Translations under genes and position numbers: made by a program
Part shown: one piece after another, positions 8,042 through 14,643 of the stretch
How positions within the stretch are numbered: the first letter of the stretch is position 1
Layout of the letters: each line of letters starts with the position of its first letter
Notes under the pieces: generated by a model
The model's input: only the letters and a program-made list of their open reading frames with translations
Databases searched by the model: none
Told to the model about the DNA's origin: nothing
Origin: Candidatus Dadabacteria bacterium
GTDB taxonomy: Bacteria; Desulfobacterota_D; UBA1144; Nemesobacterales; JADFKM01
Direction: 5' to 3'
DNA length: 22,427 nt
NCBI GenBank assembly: GCA_022564935.1
Contig: JADFKM010000032.1
Coordinates: 1-22,427 of the forward strand

Positions 8042-8061
8042 TAAGCTCCTGAAGTTCCGTT
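8042..8061. repeat. Right copy of the 20-bp direct repeat bounding the island
   Basis: Identical to 4969-4988, same orientation, with copy starts 3,073 bases apart. It lies 68 bases upstream of the TIR-APAZ start codon. Read on the minus strand it still carries AGGAG, but no ugd reading frame follows. It is probably the stranded half of the original ugd leader, or a target duplication. Confidence 0.9.
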
Positions 8062-8503
8062 CAACCGGTACAGCGTGTGCAGAAAAGTTCGCTATTAGAG
8101 CACATATGTTTCTCGTCGAATTGCAAAGTATTTACCACAAAGGTCGAATATAACCAAAAATGAAACTTTAAATCCAGCGAAATAGACCGTTGTTTTTCTC
8201 CGGTTATAAATCCTAATTAACGCAGCTTTAAGTTCACATCAATAATAAAACCGCTTTGAGCAAAACACCCTATCCTAAGATTAAAATACCAAGTATTAAA
8301 ATGCCTAAGTTTAAAAAATCTCCCGATACATTCTCAAAACAAGTACAATCTTCAATTCTTGGCCAATTATCATACTCAAGCAGGGAGTATTGTAAAAAAC
8401 GACCCCATGTTTTTATCCCCGGCTTCTATACACCGGTATCATTATAATATAAGATAATTTCCGTACATTACTCTACTATTTCCCCTGAGCTAGAAACCCC
8501 AAC
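8062..8503. other. AT-rich intergenic stretch between the island and recF
   Basis: This 442-base stretch has no convincing gene. It contains a three-unit 15-bp tandem repeat (8274-8318) within an open frame that starts at TTG 8256 and lacks a ribosome-binding site. A TATAAT box (8443-8448) lies 55 bases before recF without a clear -35 element; it is the best candidate for the recF promoter. The part near 8062 may be the ancestral upstream region of ugd. Confidence 0.5.
8274..8318 (+). repeat. Three imperfect 15-bp tandem repeats
   Basis: Units are CCTAAGATTAAAATA, CCAAGTATTAAAATG and CCTAAGTTTAAAAAA. In the frame opened at TTG 8256 they would encode PKIKI-PSIKM-PKFKK inside a 63-residue peptide. 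There is no ribosome-binding site and no ATG, so coding is doubtful. The repeats themselves are clear. Confidence 0.6.
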
Positions 8504-9589
8504 GTGCAGCTTAAATCTCTGACGCTCCAAAATTTCAAAAACTACCGTCGGGAAACATTCAGTTTTCACGACCGCTTCAACCTCATTACGGGGGAAAACG
8601 GCCATGGCAAGACCAACCTCCTCGAAGCCATCCACTTTCTCTCTACAACCAGGCCGTTCAAGCAGCATAAGATGGAAGACATCATCTGCTTCGGCCAGAC
8701 CGAGGGTCGGATTAAGGGTGAGTTTAATACCCGTAGCGGCCTGAGCGAGGTGCACATTATGCTCGACCGTGGGGGGAAAACTATTAAGCTCAACGGCAAA
8801 GTGCTCTACGACTCTAGGAAGATCACCGGCCGGTTCAATGTGGTAACATTCCTGCCCGAAGACACCGAATATGTAAAAGGGTCTCCCGCGGATAGGAGGC
8901 GGTATCTGGACATATTGGTATCGAATTTCGAGCCCGTCCATCCCCGGGACCTGAAGCAGTACTCCCGCGCGGTATCACAAAGAAACGCCATTTTGCAAAA
9001 AGCCACAAAAAAGAGCGATATCCTGGAGCTCTGGGACGGGCAAATCGCCGAGCTGGGCGGGCGCATCATGAACAGGCGTATCGCAACAATCGAGAAGCTC
9101 AAGCCCCTGGTGGCAGGGATTTACAACACCATAGCTCACCAGAAAAAACAAATAAAAGTGGAGTACAACTCTCCTGTATCGACCGAAGGAAACCTCGAAG
9201 AAAATATACGCGAGGGTCTGCAGACAAATCTTCAGCACGATATAAAACGCGGACATACCACCGTAGGCCCCCACCGAGACCAGCCGGAATTCATCCTGGA
9301 CGGCAGGGACGCCTCGAAGTTCGCATCCCAGGGAGAGGCAAAGACCCTGGCTATTGCCCTGAGAGCGGCCGAGATATCCCTCATCCGCAGCATCCTGGGC
9401 AGGCTGCCCATCGTACTGCTGGACGACATCTCAAGCGAGCTTGACAGGGGCAGGAAGCTCTTCTTGTTCAAGCTGCTGAGCGAGTTCCAGGGGCAGATAT
9501 TCATCACCGCCCTTGAAACGACAGACGTCATATACGAAGGGCAGAAGAAAACGTTTCTCATAAAAGACGGCAAGGCGAAGACGGCCTGA
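8504..9589 (+). CDS. recF: DNA replication and repair protein RecF
   Basis: An SMC-like ATPase that binds DNA at single-strand/double-strand junctions and, with RecO and RecR, loads RecA at gaps. It has 361 residues, the normal size. The N-terminus LKSLTLQNFKNYRRETF is typical. Walker A is GENGHGKTN, the ABC-type signature is SQGEAKTLAIALRA, and Walker B is IVLLDDISSELD. The start is GTG at 8504: an in-frame TGA lies six codons upstream and no ATG is available between. The Shine-Dalgarno sequence is weak. Unusually it is not beside dnaA, dnaN or gyrB. It is instead followed 57 bases later by hpt and preceded by the SPARTA island. Codon use and G+C match the chromosome, so it is a resident gene. 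Confidence 0.96.
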   Translation: MQLKSLTLQNFKNYRRETFSFHDRFNLITGENGHGKTNLLEAIHFLSTTRPFKQHKMEDIICFGQTEGRIKGEFNTRSGLSEVHIMLDRGGKTIKLNGKVLYDSRKITGRFNVVTFLPEDTEYVKGSPADRRRYLDILVSNFEPVHPRDLKQYSRAVSQRNAILQKATKKSDILELWDGQIAELGGRIMNRRIATIEKLKPLVAGIYNTIAHQKKQIKVEYNSPVSTEGNLEENIREGLQTNLQHDIKRGHTTVGPHRDQPEFILDGRDASKFASQGEAKTLAIALRAAEISLIRSILGRLPIVLLDDISSELDRGRKLFLFKLLSEFQGQIFITALETTDVIYEGQKKTFLIKDGKAKTA

Positions 9590-9638
9590 TGGGAAAAGAC
9601 TGCGCTACAACCAATCACTGGCGTCACGGAGAGTATTC

Positions 9639-9650
9639 ATGAACATATGA
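9639..9650 (+). promoter_or_regulatory. Three-codon mini-ORF overlapping the hpt start
   Basis: ATG-AAC-ATA-TGA follows GGAGAG (9628-9633) at five bases, the ideal distance. Its TGA overlaps the hpt ATG in an ATGA arrangement. The same ribosome-binding site is 13 bases from the hpt start, which is too far to be good. Ribosomes may thus read M-N-I, stop and re-initiate on hpt. Confidence 0.35.
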
Positions 9651-10186
9651 TCCGAGAGATAAAGGGCAGGAAGCTGAAGGAGGTGTATTCCGAAAAACAG
9701 ATCGCCGGCAAAGTCCGGGAGCTTGCGGGAAGGATTCGGGCCGATTACGAGGGCAAAGACCCCATCCTCATCGGCGCTCTCAAAGGGGCCTTCATATTCC
9801 TCGCCGACCTGGTGCGCGAAATCCCCTTTCCCGTGCAGGTAGAGTTCGTGCGCCTCTCAAGCTACAGGAACGGCATGGAGCCCGGAGACCTAGACGTTCT
9901 GCTTGATTTGACTATCCCCGTTAAAGGCCGTCATGTGCTCATAGTAGAGGACATCATCGACACCGGTGTAACCTCCGTTGCAATAAAGAACATACTGCTT
10001 GCTCGAAGCCCCGCAACGCTTCGGATCTGCGCCCTTGTGGACAATCCGAGCAAACGCAGGGTTCAGATTGACGCCGATTACGTAGGGTTCCGACACGACG
10101 ACGGGTTCATCGTGGGCTACGGTACCGACTGGGGAGAGGAGGGTAGGAATTTGAGGGAGATTTATGTGTTGGAAGAAGAGGGTTGA
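9647..10186 (+). CDS. hpt: Hypoxanthine phosphoribosyltransferase
   Basis: A cytoplasmic purine-salvage enzyme that joins hypoxanthine (and often guanine) to PRPP, giving IMP or GMP. It has 179 residues, the family length. The loop ALKGAFIFLADL (44-55) and the region EFVRLSSY are characteristic. The PRPP-binding motif is VLIVEDIIDTGVTS (97-110), with the acidic pair Glu101-Asp102. The C-terminal motif DDGFIVGYGTDWGEEGRNL is the conserved metal and purine contact region. The start at 9647 overlaps the stop of a three-codon mini-ORF that sits better on the ribosome-binding site. It lies 57 bases after recF and may be co-transcribed with it. Xanthine-specific enzymes share the fold, but this sequence fits the hpt group. 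Confidence 0.94.
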   Translation: MIREIKGRKLKEVYSEKQIAGKVRELAGRIRADYEGKDPILIGALKGAFIFLADLVREIPFPVQVEFVRLSSYRNGMEPGDLDVLLDLTIPVKGRHVLIVEDIIDTGVTSVAIKNILLARSPATLRICALVDNPSKRRVQIDADYVGFRHDDGFIVGYGTDWGEEGRNLREIYVLEEEG

Positions 10187-10507
10187 GAAATGAGAGCGTG
10201 CATATTAAGGCATTTGTACTAGGGAAAAAGAATTAAGCGCGGTACTCAATCTCGCATTACGTATAGACTCAAAATAAGTGAAAGATTCTAGCTGAGGATA
10301 GTCAACTCCATTGTATGTAATCTGAAATTAAATTCAACTGCCTCTAACCAACCCCACCACCCTATTTTGCTCTAATAGCCTCAATGGCATCGGCGCATTC
10401 TTTGCTTACACTAAATTTTTCTTAGAAAAAGTAGATATTGCAGGTTATCTTAATCGGCATAGGTAATTATTTCCTTCTGCAATAATTCAGTTAGGAGGTG
10501 ATGCTAT
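10187..10507. other. Intergenic region upstream of the small ORF and lipoprotein
   Basis: These 321 bases hold no recognisable gene. Two short inverted repeats are visible: TTTTTC-TTA-GAAAAA near 10420-10435, and AATTATT (10465-10471) with AATAATT (10481-10487), which lies just before the strong ribosome-binding site at 10493. The second could act as an operator or a structure controlling the small ORF. No convincing -35/-10 pair was found. Confidence 0.4.
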
Positions 10508-10588
10508 ATGAAATCCTGGGGAAATACCAAAAAATGTTTTTATAGAACTTTACGTACACTACTAAATGGGATAATATTTCAAAAATAA
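10508..10588 (+). CDS. Small ORF of 26 codons with a near-perfect ribosome-binding site
   Basis: ATG at 10508 follows AGGAGGTG (10493-10500) at seven bases, the strongest Shine-Dalgarno match in the window. The peptide begins MKSWGNTKKCFYRTLRTLL and ends GIIFQK. It is basic, amphipathic and has one Cys. The TAA ends 21 bases before the lipoprotein ATG, and that gap carries the lipoprotein's own AGGAG. It may be a leader peptide, a small membrane-active protein, or the first gene of a two-gene operon. It matches no family I recognise. The quality of the ribosome-binding site is the main evidence that it is translated. Confidence 0.45.
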   Translation: MKSWGNTKKCFYRTLRTLLNGIIFQK

Positions 10589-10609
10589 TTGTATAGGAGC
10601 TGTGTATAT

Positions 10610-11377
10610 ATGTATAAAAAGTATAATAAGCTTTTACTTCTTTTAATTATAGGTGTCTTGCCTTTCTTTATTATTGGTGGGTGTAACGGCGACGGCGATA
10701 GTGGTAACGACGGGGATCAGATCCCCTTCGCCGATGCGGAGGTCTTCTTTGAGTTCAACGCCACGGATCTCGATCTGGGCATTCAGATCTTCTTCGATGC
10801 AGAAGGCTGGCTAGAGGTTGAGGTCAGCGGCCCGAACGGCACGATCTTCAGGGTCGAGAACGCTGGAAGCTTGATGGAAATCGGCAGTACCGAGCTCTTC
10901 ACCGAGAGCGAGGAGCCGGAGCTCGACGAGTTCCCGATCGAAGAGTTCCTGGCACTGTTTCCTGAGGGGGAATATCAATTCTCTGGCACGACGGTTGACG
11001 GAGACGAGCTGGTGGGCACGGCGGAGCTGACGCACGACCTTCCGGCCGCGCCGAACATCACCTCGATCGGGAACCCCGTCATCGAATGGTGCGACACTTC
11101 AGAAGAAGGAGATCCAGCAATTGTCCGCTACCAGGTCATTGTCGAGTTCGTCGAGTTGGACGAGTTCGACGAGGAGACCGGACGCGTGTTCGAGTTTAGC
11201 GTCGACGTTCTGGCTGACCCCGAGGCCACGTGCTCCAATGGAACCCAGAGCGTGACGGTTCCGCCGGAGTTCTTCGAGAGCCTCGAAGAACTCGACGGCG
11301 AGTTCAAGGCCGAGGTGTTGGCGAGCGAGGAAAGCGGAAACAAGACCATCTCGGAGCAGGAATTCGAGTTGGAGTAG
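10610..11377 (+). CDS. Acidic putative lipoprotein of unknown function
   Basis: This protein has 255 residues from ATG 10610, with AGGAG ten bases upstream. A TTG at 10589 is in frame but lies before the ribosome-binding site. The N-terminus YKKYNKLLLLLIIGV with FFIIGGC is a lipoprotein signal with lipobox IGGC. The mature part starts Cys-Asn-Gly-Asp-Gly-Asp and is very rich in Asp and Glu, probably beta-rich, with a Cys pair (EWCDTS and ATCSNG) that could form a disulfide. The signal region is AT-rich, and from about 10685 the DNA turns strongly GC-rich, as if a foreign mature domain were joined to a local signal. The stop is followed by a GAG/TAG repeat containing three in-frame TAGs. I do not recognise the family. 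It is likely membrane-anchored in the periplasm or outer membrane. Confidence 0.75.
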   Translation: MYKKYNKLLLLLIIGVLPFFIIGGCNGDGDSGNDGDQIPFADAEVFFEFNATDLDLGIQIFFDAEGWLEVEVSGPNGTIFRVENAGSLMEIGSTELFTESEEPELDEFPIEEFLALFPEGEYQFSGTTVDGDELVGTAELTHDLPAAPNITSIGNPVIEWCDTSEEGDPAIVRYQVIVEFVELDEFDEETGRVFEFSVDVLADPEATCSNGTQSVTVPPEFFESLEELDGEFKAEVLASEESGNKTISEQEFELE

Positions 11378-11418
11378 GAGGAGTAGGAGTAGGCCCGGAC
11401 GCCACCTCCGTGGGATCC

Positions 11419-12048
11419 ATGTGCTCCATTCTCATCCCGCATCACAGCCCTAGCGGAGAGCATGTTAGAGATTTGAGCCCTTTAGTGGTTGGCATTGTGC
11501 TAGTGCTTGAGGGTGTGGACGACGAAGGCGTAGAGATCCGATTGGAAATTACCGTTTTGGATGAGACCGAAGAGGTCGCGGGCGTAACCACACGCGTAAT
11601 GGAGGCGGCGGAATTCGAGGACGGTGAACTCATCGAGGTCTCCAGGAACTTCTTTGCCCAGGCCCCCGACGGCACCGTTTGCTACTTCGGCGAGGCTGTA
11701 AATGATTTCGAGGACGGCGAGATCGTTGGTCATGAAGGCGAATGGCGAGCGGGAAAGAACGGTAATCTCCCCGGGATCTTTATGCCGGCTGACCCGCAAG
11801 TCGGCGATGTGTATCAACAGGAAAACGCCCCCGGTATAGCCGAAGACCAGGCGGAAGTGGTTGCTTTGGGCGAGCCTATCGACGTTCCGGCGGGAATGTT
11901 CGACGATACGCTCACTACCGAGGACTGCAATCCGCTCGAAGACGGCGCAACTGACGAAAAGGTTTTCGTGCGTGGAATCGGTCTGGCGATCGACGAAGAT
12001 GCGGAATTAACCGAGTTTGACGAAGATGTGGTATTTGACCAGTTTTAG
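11419..12048 (+). CDS. Acidic hypothetical protein, likely missing its original 5' end
   Basis: The convincing homologous-looking part runs from about 11482 (PLVVGIVLVLEG) through EIRLEITVLDETEEVAG, SRNFFAQAPDGTVCYFGE, GHEGEWRAGKNGNLPGI, and MPADPQVGDVYQQENAPG to VRGIGLAIDEDAEL. This resembles a family of exported proteins of unknown function found in several environmental bacteria (recalled from memory). Relatives normally have a signal peptide and a clear NPYFPL-like start; here the upstream residues are unrelated. ATG 11419 is the only reasonable start, with a poor ribosome-binding site. The frame stays open upstream through the preceding gene, but that part is a shadow. It could be an intact cytoplasmic version, or a decayed gene that lost its secretion signal. 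The gene is GC-rich and acidic like its upstream neighbour. Confidence 0.6.
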   Translation: MCSILIPHHSPSGEHVRDLSPLVVGIVLVLEGVDDEGVEIRLEITVLDETEEVAGVTTRVMEAAEFEDGELIEVSRNFFAQAPDGTVCYFGEAVNDFEDGEIVGHEGEWRAGKNGNLPGIFMPADPQVGDVYQQENAPGIAEDQAEVVALGEPIDVPAGMFDDTLTTEDCNPLEDGATDEKVFVRGIGLAIDEDAELTEFDEDVVFDQF

Positions 12049-12092
12049 GTAAAAATGGGACGGTCACACCCAAATATAAACTGAATAAATTT

Positions 12093-12121
12093 GGGCATTA
12101 GTCATCTGTTGGCTAATGCCC
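12093..12121. terminator. Perfect 9-bp stem-loop between converging genes
   Basis: GGGCATTAG (12093-12101) and CTAATGCCC (12113-12121) form a perfect stem with an 11-base loop. It lies between the plus-strand hypothetical gene and the end of hpf on the minus strand, the place for a bidirectional terminator. The plus side lacks a U-tract; on the minus strand it is followed by AAATTTATT. Confidence 0.5.
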
Positions 12122-12192
12122 TAACATAAACCTTACTTGACAGGACTTAATTAAACACTTGCACTCAAAATTGTTCCATTCACGCACATGCT

Positions 12193-12750
12193 TTATGGCC
12201 CAATCAGCCCGAAGCTGCCGTTGGTCTTCCTGTAAATTACGTTTATCTCCCCGGTGGTTGCATTCCTGAAGGGGAAAAAGAACCTCTCCTCGCTTAACAA
12301 AATCACGGAGGCGTCCTCGACCGTCATGGGCTTCATCACGGGAAGTTTTTCCTCGATCACGCCTTCCATATCGTCACGCTCGGCAGATGGGATACCTGTT
12401 GTTTGATTCCTCTGTTTTGCCCTCTGTCTCTCTCTTCGCTGCTCTAGGCGTCTCTCCTTGAGACGGTTCAGCTGCCTTTCCACATCGTCTATGGCAAACT
12501 CAAGAGATTTATAAGTGTCGTTGCTCTCCTCCCACGCATGCAGCGACCCGCCGCCGGGGGTTTTGAGGTAAACATTAATGTCGACTCGATGGCGGCTTCC
12601 GTGCTTCTCGACCGTGAAGGTGATGACGACATCTACTTCCCCTTCTCCCACCTCTTTGAGGTGGCGCTCAAAACCGACGAGCTTGTGGTTAACGTAACTT
12701 TTCAAATCATCGGAGAGCTCCATTCCCTTGGCTACCATATCAATGTTCAC
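12193..12750 (-). CDS. hpf: Ribosome hibernation promoting factor, long form
   Basis: This protein binds the 30S decoding region and pairs 70S ribosomes into inactive 100S dimers during stationary phase or stress. It has 185 residues, the size of long HPF. The N-terminal S30AE/YfiA domain covers about 1-100 (MVAKGMELSDDLKSYVNHKL, then DVYLKTPGG-like strands). A charged Arg/Lys/Gln linker (RRLEQRRERQRAKQR) leads to the C-terminal dimerisation domain, ending KPMTVEDASVILL, FFFPFRNATTGEINVIYRKTNGSFGLIGP-type strands. The start is GTG at 12750 with AGGAGG six bases upstream. An ATG between the two is out of frame and reaches a stop after four codons. It stands alone, without rpoN or PTS genes. 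Its 3' end faces the upstream genes across a stem-loop. Confidence 0.93.
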   Translation of the reverse strand: MNIDMVAKGMELSDDLKSYVNHKLVGFERHLKEVGEGEVDVVITFTVEKHGSRHRVDINVYLKTPGGGSLHAWEESNDTYKSLEFAIDDVERQLNRLKERRLEQRRERQRAKQRNQTTGIPSAERDDMEGVIEEKLPVMKPMTVEDASVILLSEERFFFPFRNATTGEINVIYRKTNGSFGLIGP

Positions 12751-13077
12751 TCATGACCTCCTAATTAAATTGGGTTTCAATATCGCACCTTTAAACGAAG
12801 TGGCACCCGGGAAGCTTCAGCGCTAAGACACCTCTTCTCTTCCAGCATGTGAAGAAAGCCGTTAAATACACCGGGCAGTAATTTTATTTAAAACATTTGG
12901 AATGGCAAAACCTATGCAAACAGTATAACGAGAAAGCCTTAATTTAACTACCCCCTGAGGAGATAAACAAGGGACCGGTTTTCCCAATGTCGGGTTAACG
13001 ATAATCCCTCATGCTCCCATAATGATTATAACACCGCTTTGAGGACAATATCCACCGGCTAACCCCTGGAGAAACCC
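12751..13077. other. Intergenic region between hpf and tenA
   Basis: These 327 bases lie between the 3' end of tenA and the 5' end of hpf. They should hold the hpf promoter, but no clear -35/-10 pair was found on the minus strand. A TGGCAC-N7-GC sequence on the plus strand (12801-12815) resembles a sigma-54 site but points the wrong way for hpf. No RNA gene was recognised. Confidence 0.4.
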
Positions 13078-13743
13078 TCATCCCACGGGCCAGTCCTGGC
13101 GCATAAAGCCCATATCCCAGAACATCCATTCGTACCTGCTGGTGGTTATAAAACGGCTCTTTACCATGCGCTTTTCTTCCTCCCGCAGACTTTCGCCTAC
13201 TTCATTCGCCAGAGCCAGGACTGCCTTTACTATAACTTCGAACTCCTCGCCCCCGTACGTATCTATCCACCTCTGATACAGGGCATTAGGGGAGCCCTTT
13301 TTTATCAGCTCCTTCCCCACCTCGCCGTATATCCAGTAGCAAGGCAAGATGGCCCCGATCACCTCATGGAAGGGAGCGGAATACGCTACGGACAGCAGGT
13401 AGCTGGTGTAAGCGAGGTTGTTGGGCGCGAGTGGGGTTGAATACACATCCTCGGTGTCGATACCGAAGTCCCTGAAAAAGCTCTCGTGGAGCGCCCTTTC
13501 GACCTTTAAAGCCCCTGCTGAGTGCTCGTTGAACATTATCATCCACTCATCCACAGGAGACTTGGCCGCCGCTATGCTGAGAGCCCTTGCAAACTCCCTC
13601 AAATACAGCGCGTCCTGTACTGCGTAGTATTTGAAGCTCTCCTCAATGAGCGTCCCGTCAGTAAGGCCCACTATGAAATCGTGCTCAAGTATAGCGTTAT
13701 AGATCTCTGTGATCGAGCTCCATAGCTCATCGGTTAACGGCAT
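13078..13743 (-). CDS. tenA: TenA family aminopyrimidine aminohydrolase (thiaminase II)
   Basis: TenA hydrolyses formyl-aminopyrimidine or aminopyrimidine breakdown products of thiamin so that the pyrimidine can be reused. This 221-residue protein keeps the residues known in Bacillus TenA at the same numbers: Asp44 (AVQDALYL), Tyr112, catalytic Cys135 (AILPCYWIYG), Tyr163 (DTYGG) and Glu205 (TSRYEWMFWD). This supports the start at 13743 and an active enzyme. No thiamin gene is adjacent and I see no TPP riboswitch motif upstream. The ATG has a poor ribosome-binding site. A 13-codon ORF (13727-13768) with a better one, AAGGTGA, overlaps the start in another frame and may couple or damp translation. 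It is divergently placed from yqeY, 201 bases away. Confidence 0.93.
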   Translation of the reverse strand: MPLTDELWSSITEIYNAILEHDFIVGLTDGTLIEESFKYYAVQDALYLREFARALSIAAAKSPVDEWMIMFNEHSAGALKVERALHESFFRDFGIDTEDVYSTPLAPNNLAYTSYLLSVAYSAPFHEVIGAILPCYWIYGEVGKELIKKGSPNALYQRWIDTYGGEEFEVIVKAVLALANEVGESLREEEKRMVKSRFITTSRYEWMFWDMGFMRQDWPVG

Positions 13744-13944
13744 AGCACAAGCCCCGCAACATTTTCATCTTCACCTTAATTAACTTACCAGGGATTTCCA
13801 CGGGGAAATATCGCGAGCGGAGGTCACGAATTAAGATTCATGAACAATTCAATAAAACACGCACCTGACTGCCCTTGATTATGAATAAACAAACCGTTTA
13901 CATTTAGGAAATGTGCTCAACCCTGAATTAAAAGAGGTGATGCG

Positions 13945-14481
13945 ATGAATCTGAAAGAAAGAATTAAAGAGGATATGGTGAATGCGCTCAGGAACAAGAG
14001 CAAATTAGAGCTGAGTGTGCTCAGGATGGTGCAGTCGGCTATAAAAAATAAAGAGATAGAGCTTAGAAAGGGCGAGGAGGCACTCGGGGATGAAGAGGTT
14101 GCAGCCGTGGTATCAAGCGAGATAAAGAAAAGGAAGGAGGCCATAGAGCATTACACCAAAGCACACAGGCAAGACCTCGTCGACAGCGAAAAAGCCGAGC
14201 TCGATGTGCCTACCTCCTACATGCCGGAGCAGATGGGCGAGGACGAGATCAGGGAGCTTGTGAAGAAAGCTATCGAAGAGGTTGGAGCACAAGGCCCCTC
14301 GGACATGGGAAAGGTAATGAAATCCCTCATGCCGCAAGTAAAGGGCAAAGCCGACGGGGCAACGGCAAACAGAATAGTAACGGAAGAGCTGTCAGAGCAA
14401 ATGACAAGAATCCGCTCATCCCTTTTTGGTAATTATATTCCACAACCAACACTCAATACACCTTCGCTGGTACTTGCATAA
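13945..14481 (+). CDS. yqeY: GatB/YqeY domain protein
   Basis: This protein has 178 residues. The YqeY family is related to the C-terminal tail domain of the GatB amidotransferase subunit and is thought to contact tRNA; its cellular role is not settled. The N-terminus LKERIKEDMVNALRNKSKLELSVLRM and the core DVPTSYMPEQMGEDEI are typical, as is the end GKADGATANRIVTEELS. The ribosome-binding site GAGGTGAT precedes ATG 13945. Family members usually finish near 150 residues. Here about 28 extra residues follow (EQMTRIRSSLFGNYIPQPTL and beyond), with no sign of another domain. They may arise from loss of an original stop codon. Although YqeY is often linked to rpsU or dnaG, here it precedes pepF. 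Confidence 0.92.
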   Translation: MNLKERIKEDMVNALRNKSKLELSVLRMVQSAIKNKEIELRKGEEALGDEEVAAVVSSEIKKRKEAIEHYTKAHRQDLVDSEKAELDVPTSYMPEQMGEDEIRELVKKAIEEVGAQGPSDMGKVMKSLMPQVKGKADGATANRIVTEELSEQMTRIRSSLFGNYIPQPTLNTPSLVLA

Positions 14482-14510
14482 AGGTTCCACACCCTAGATG
14501 ACTTACCGAT

Positions 14511-14541
14511 GGGGACACGGGTACGTGAATCCCGCTTCCCC
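14511..14541 (+). other. Nested stem-loop in the yqeY-pepF gap
   Basis: GGGGA (14511-14515) pairs with TCCCC (14537-14541), and inside it CGGG (14518-14521) pairs with CCCG (14531-14534). No U-tract follows. It may be a weak terminator for yqeY or a structured leader of pepF. Confidence 0.4.
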
Positions 14542-14643
14542 AGTCCTTGCATGCCGATAATTACAAAGTACTATTTATTTAAGGCGCACAGTCTATCGGA
14601 ATTTCCTCACAAAGAACTCCGGCATTCACCGGGAGAAACGCAA

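Noticed and set aside
7974-8061. Open frame reading TELQELTQKELQEISKL on the minus strand across the right repeat
   Set aside because: No start codon and only 23 codons between stops. It may be a gene-end remnant but cannot be supported.
4969-8061. Prophage or integrative element
   Set aside because: No integrase, transposase, tRNA or phage gene lies between the repeats, so only a repeat-bounded cassette can be claimed.
8256-8447. 63-codon ORF starting at TTG
   Set aside because: No ribosome-binding site, rare start codon, no recognised homology. Kept only as a repeat and a low-interest finding.
11230-11418. Open frame upstream of the second acidic gene, in another frame of the lipoprotein
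   Set aside because: Its residues (Arg/Gly-rich) are the shadow of the GC-rich lipoprotein coding strand and do not resemble any family.
12801-12815. Sigma-54-like TGGCAC-N7-GC site
   Set aside because: The -12 part matches only GC, and it points toward the 3' end of tenA where no plus-strand gene starts.
13744-13944. Possible TPP riboswitch upstream of tenA
   Set aside because: The conserved CUGAGA and other TPP-aptamer segments were not found on the minus strand.
14509-14643. N-terminal extension of PepF from an upstream ATG
   Set aside because: The added residues lack family resemblance, cross a stem-loop, and the downstream ATG has a good ribosome-binding site.
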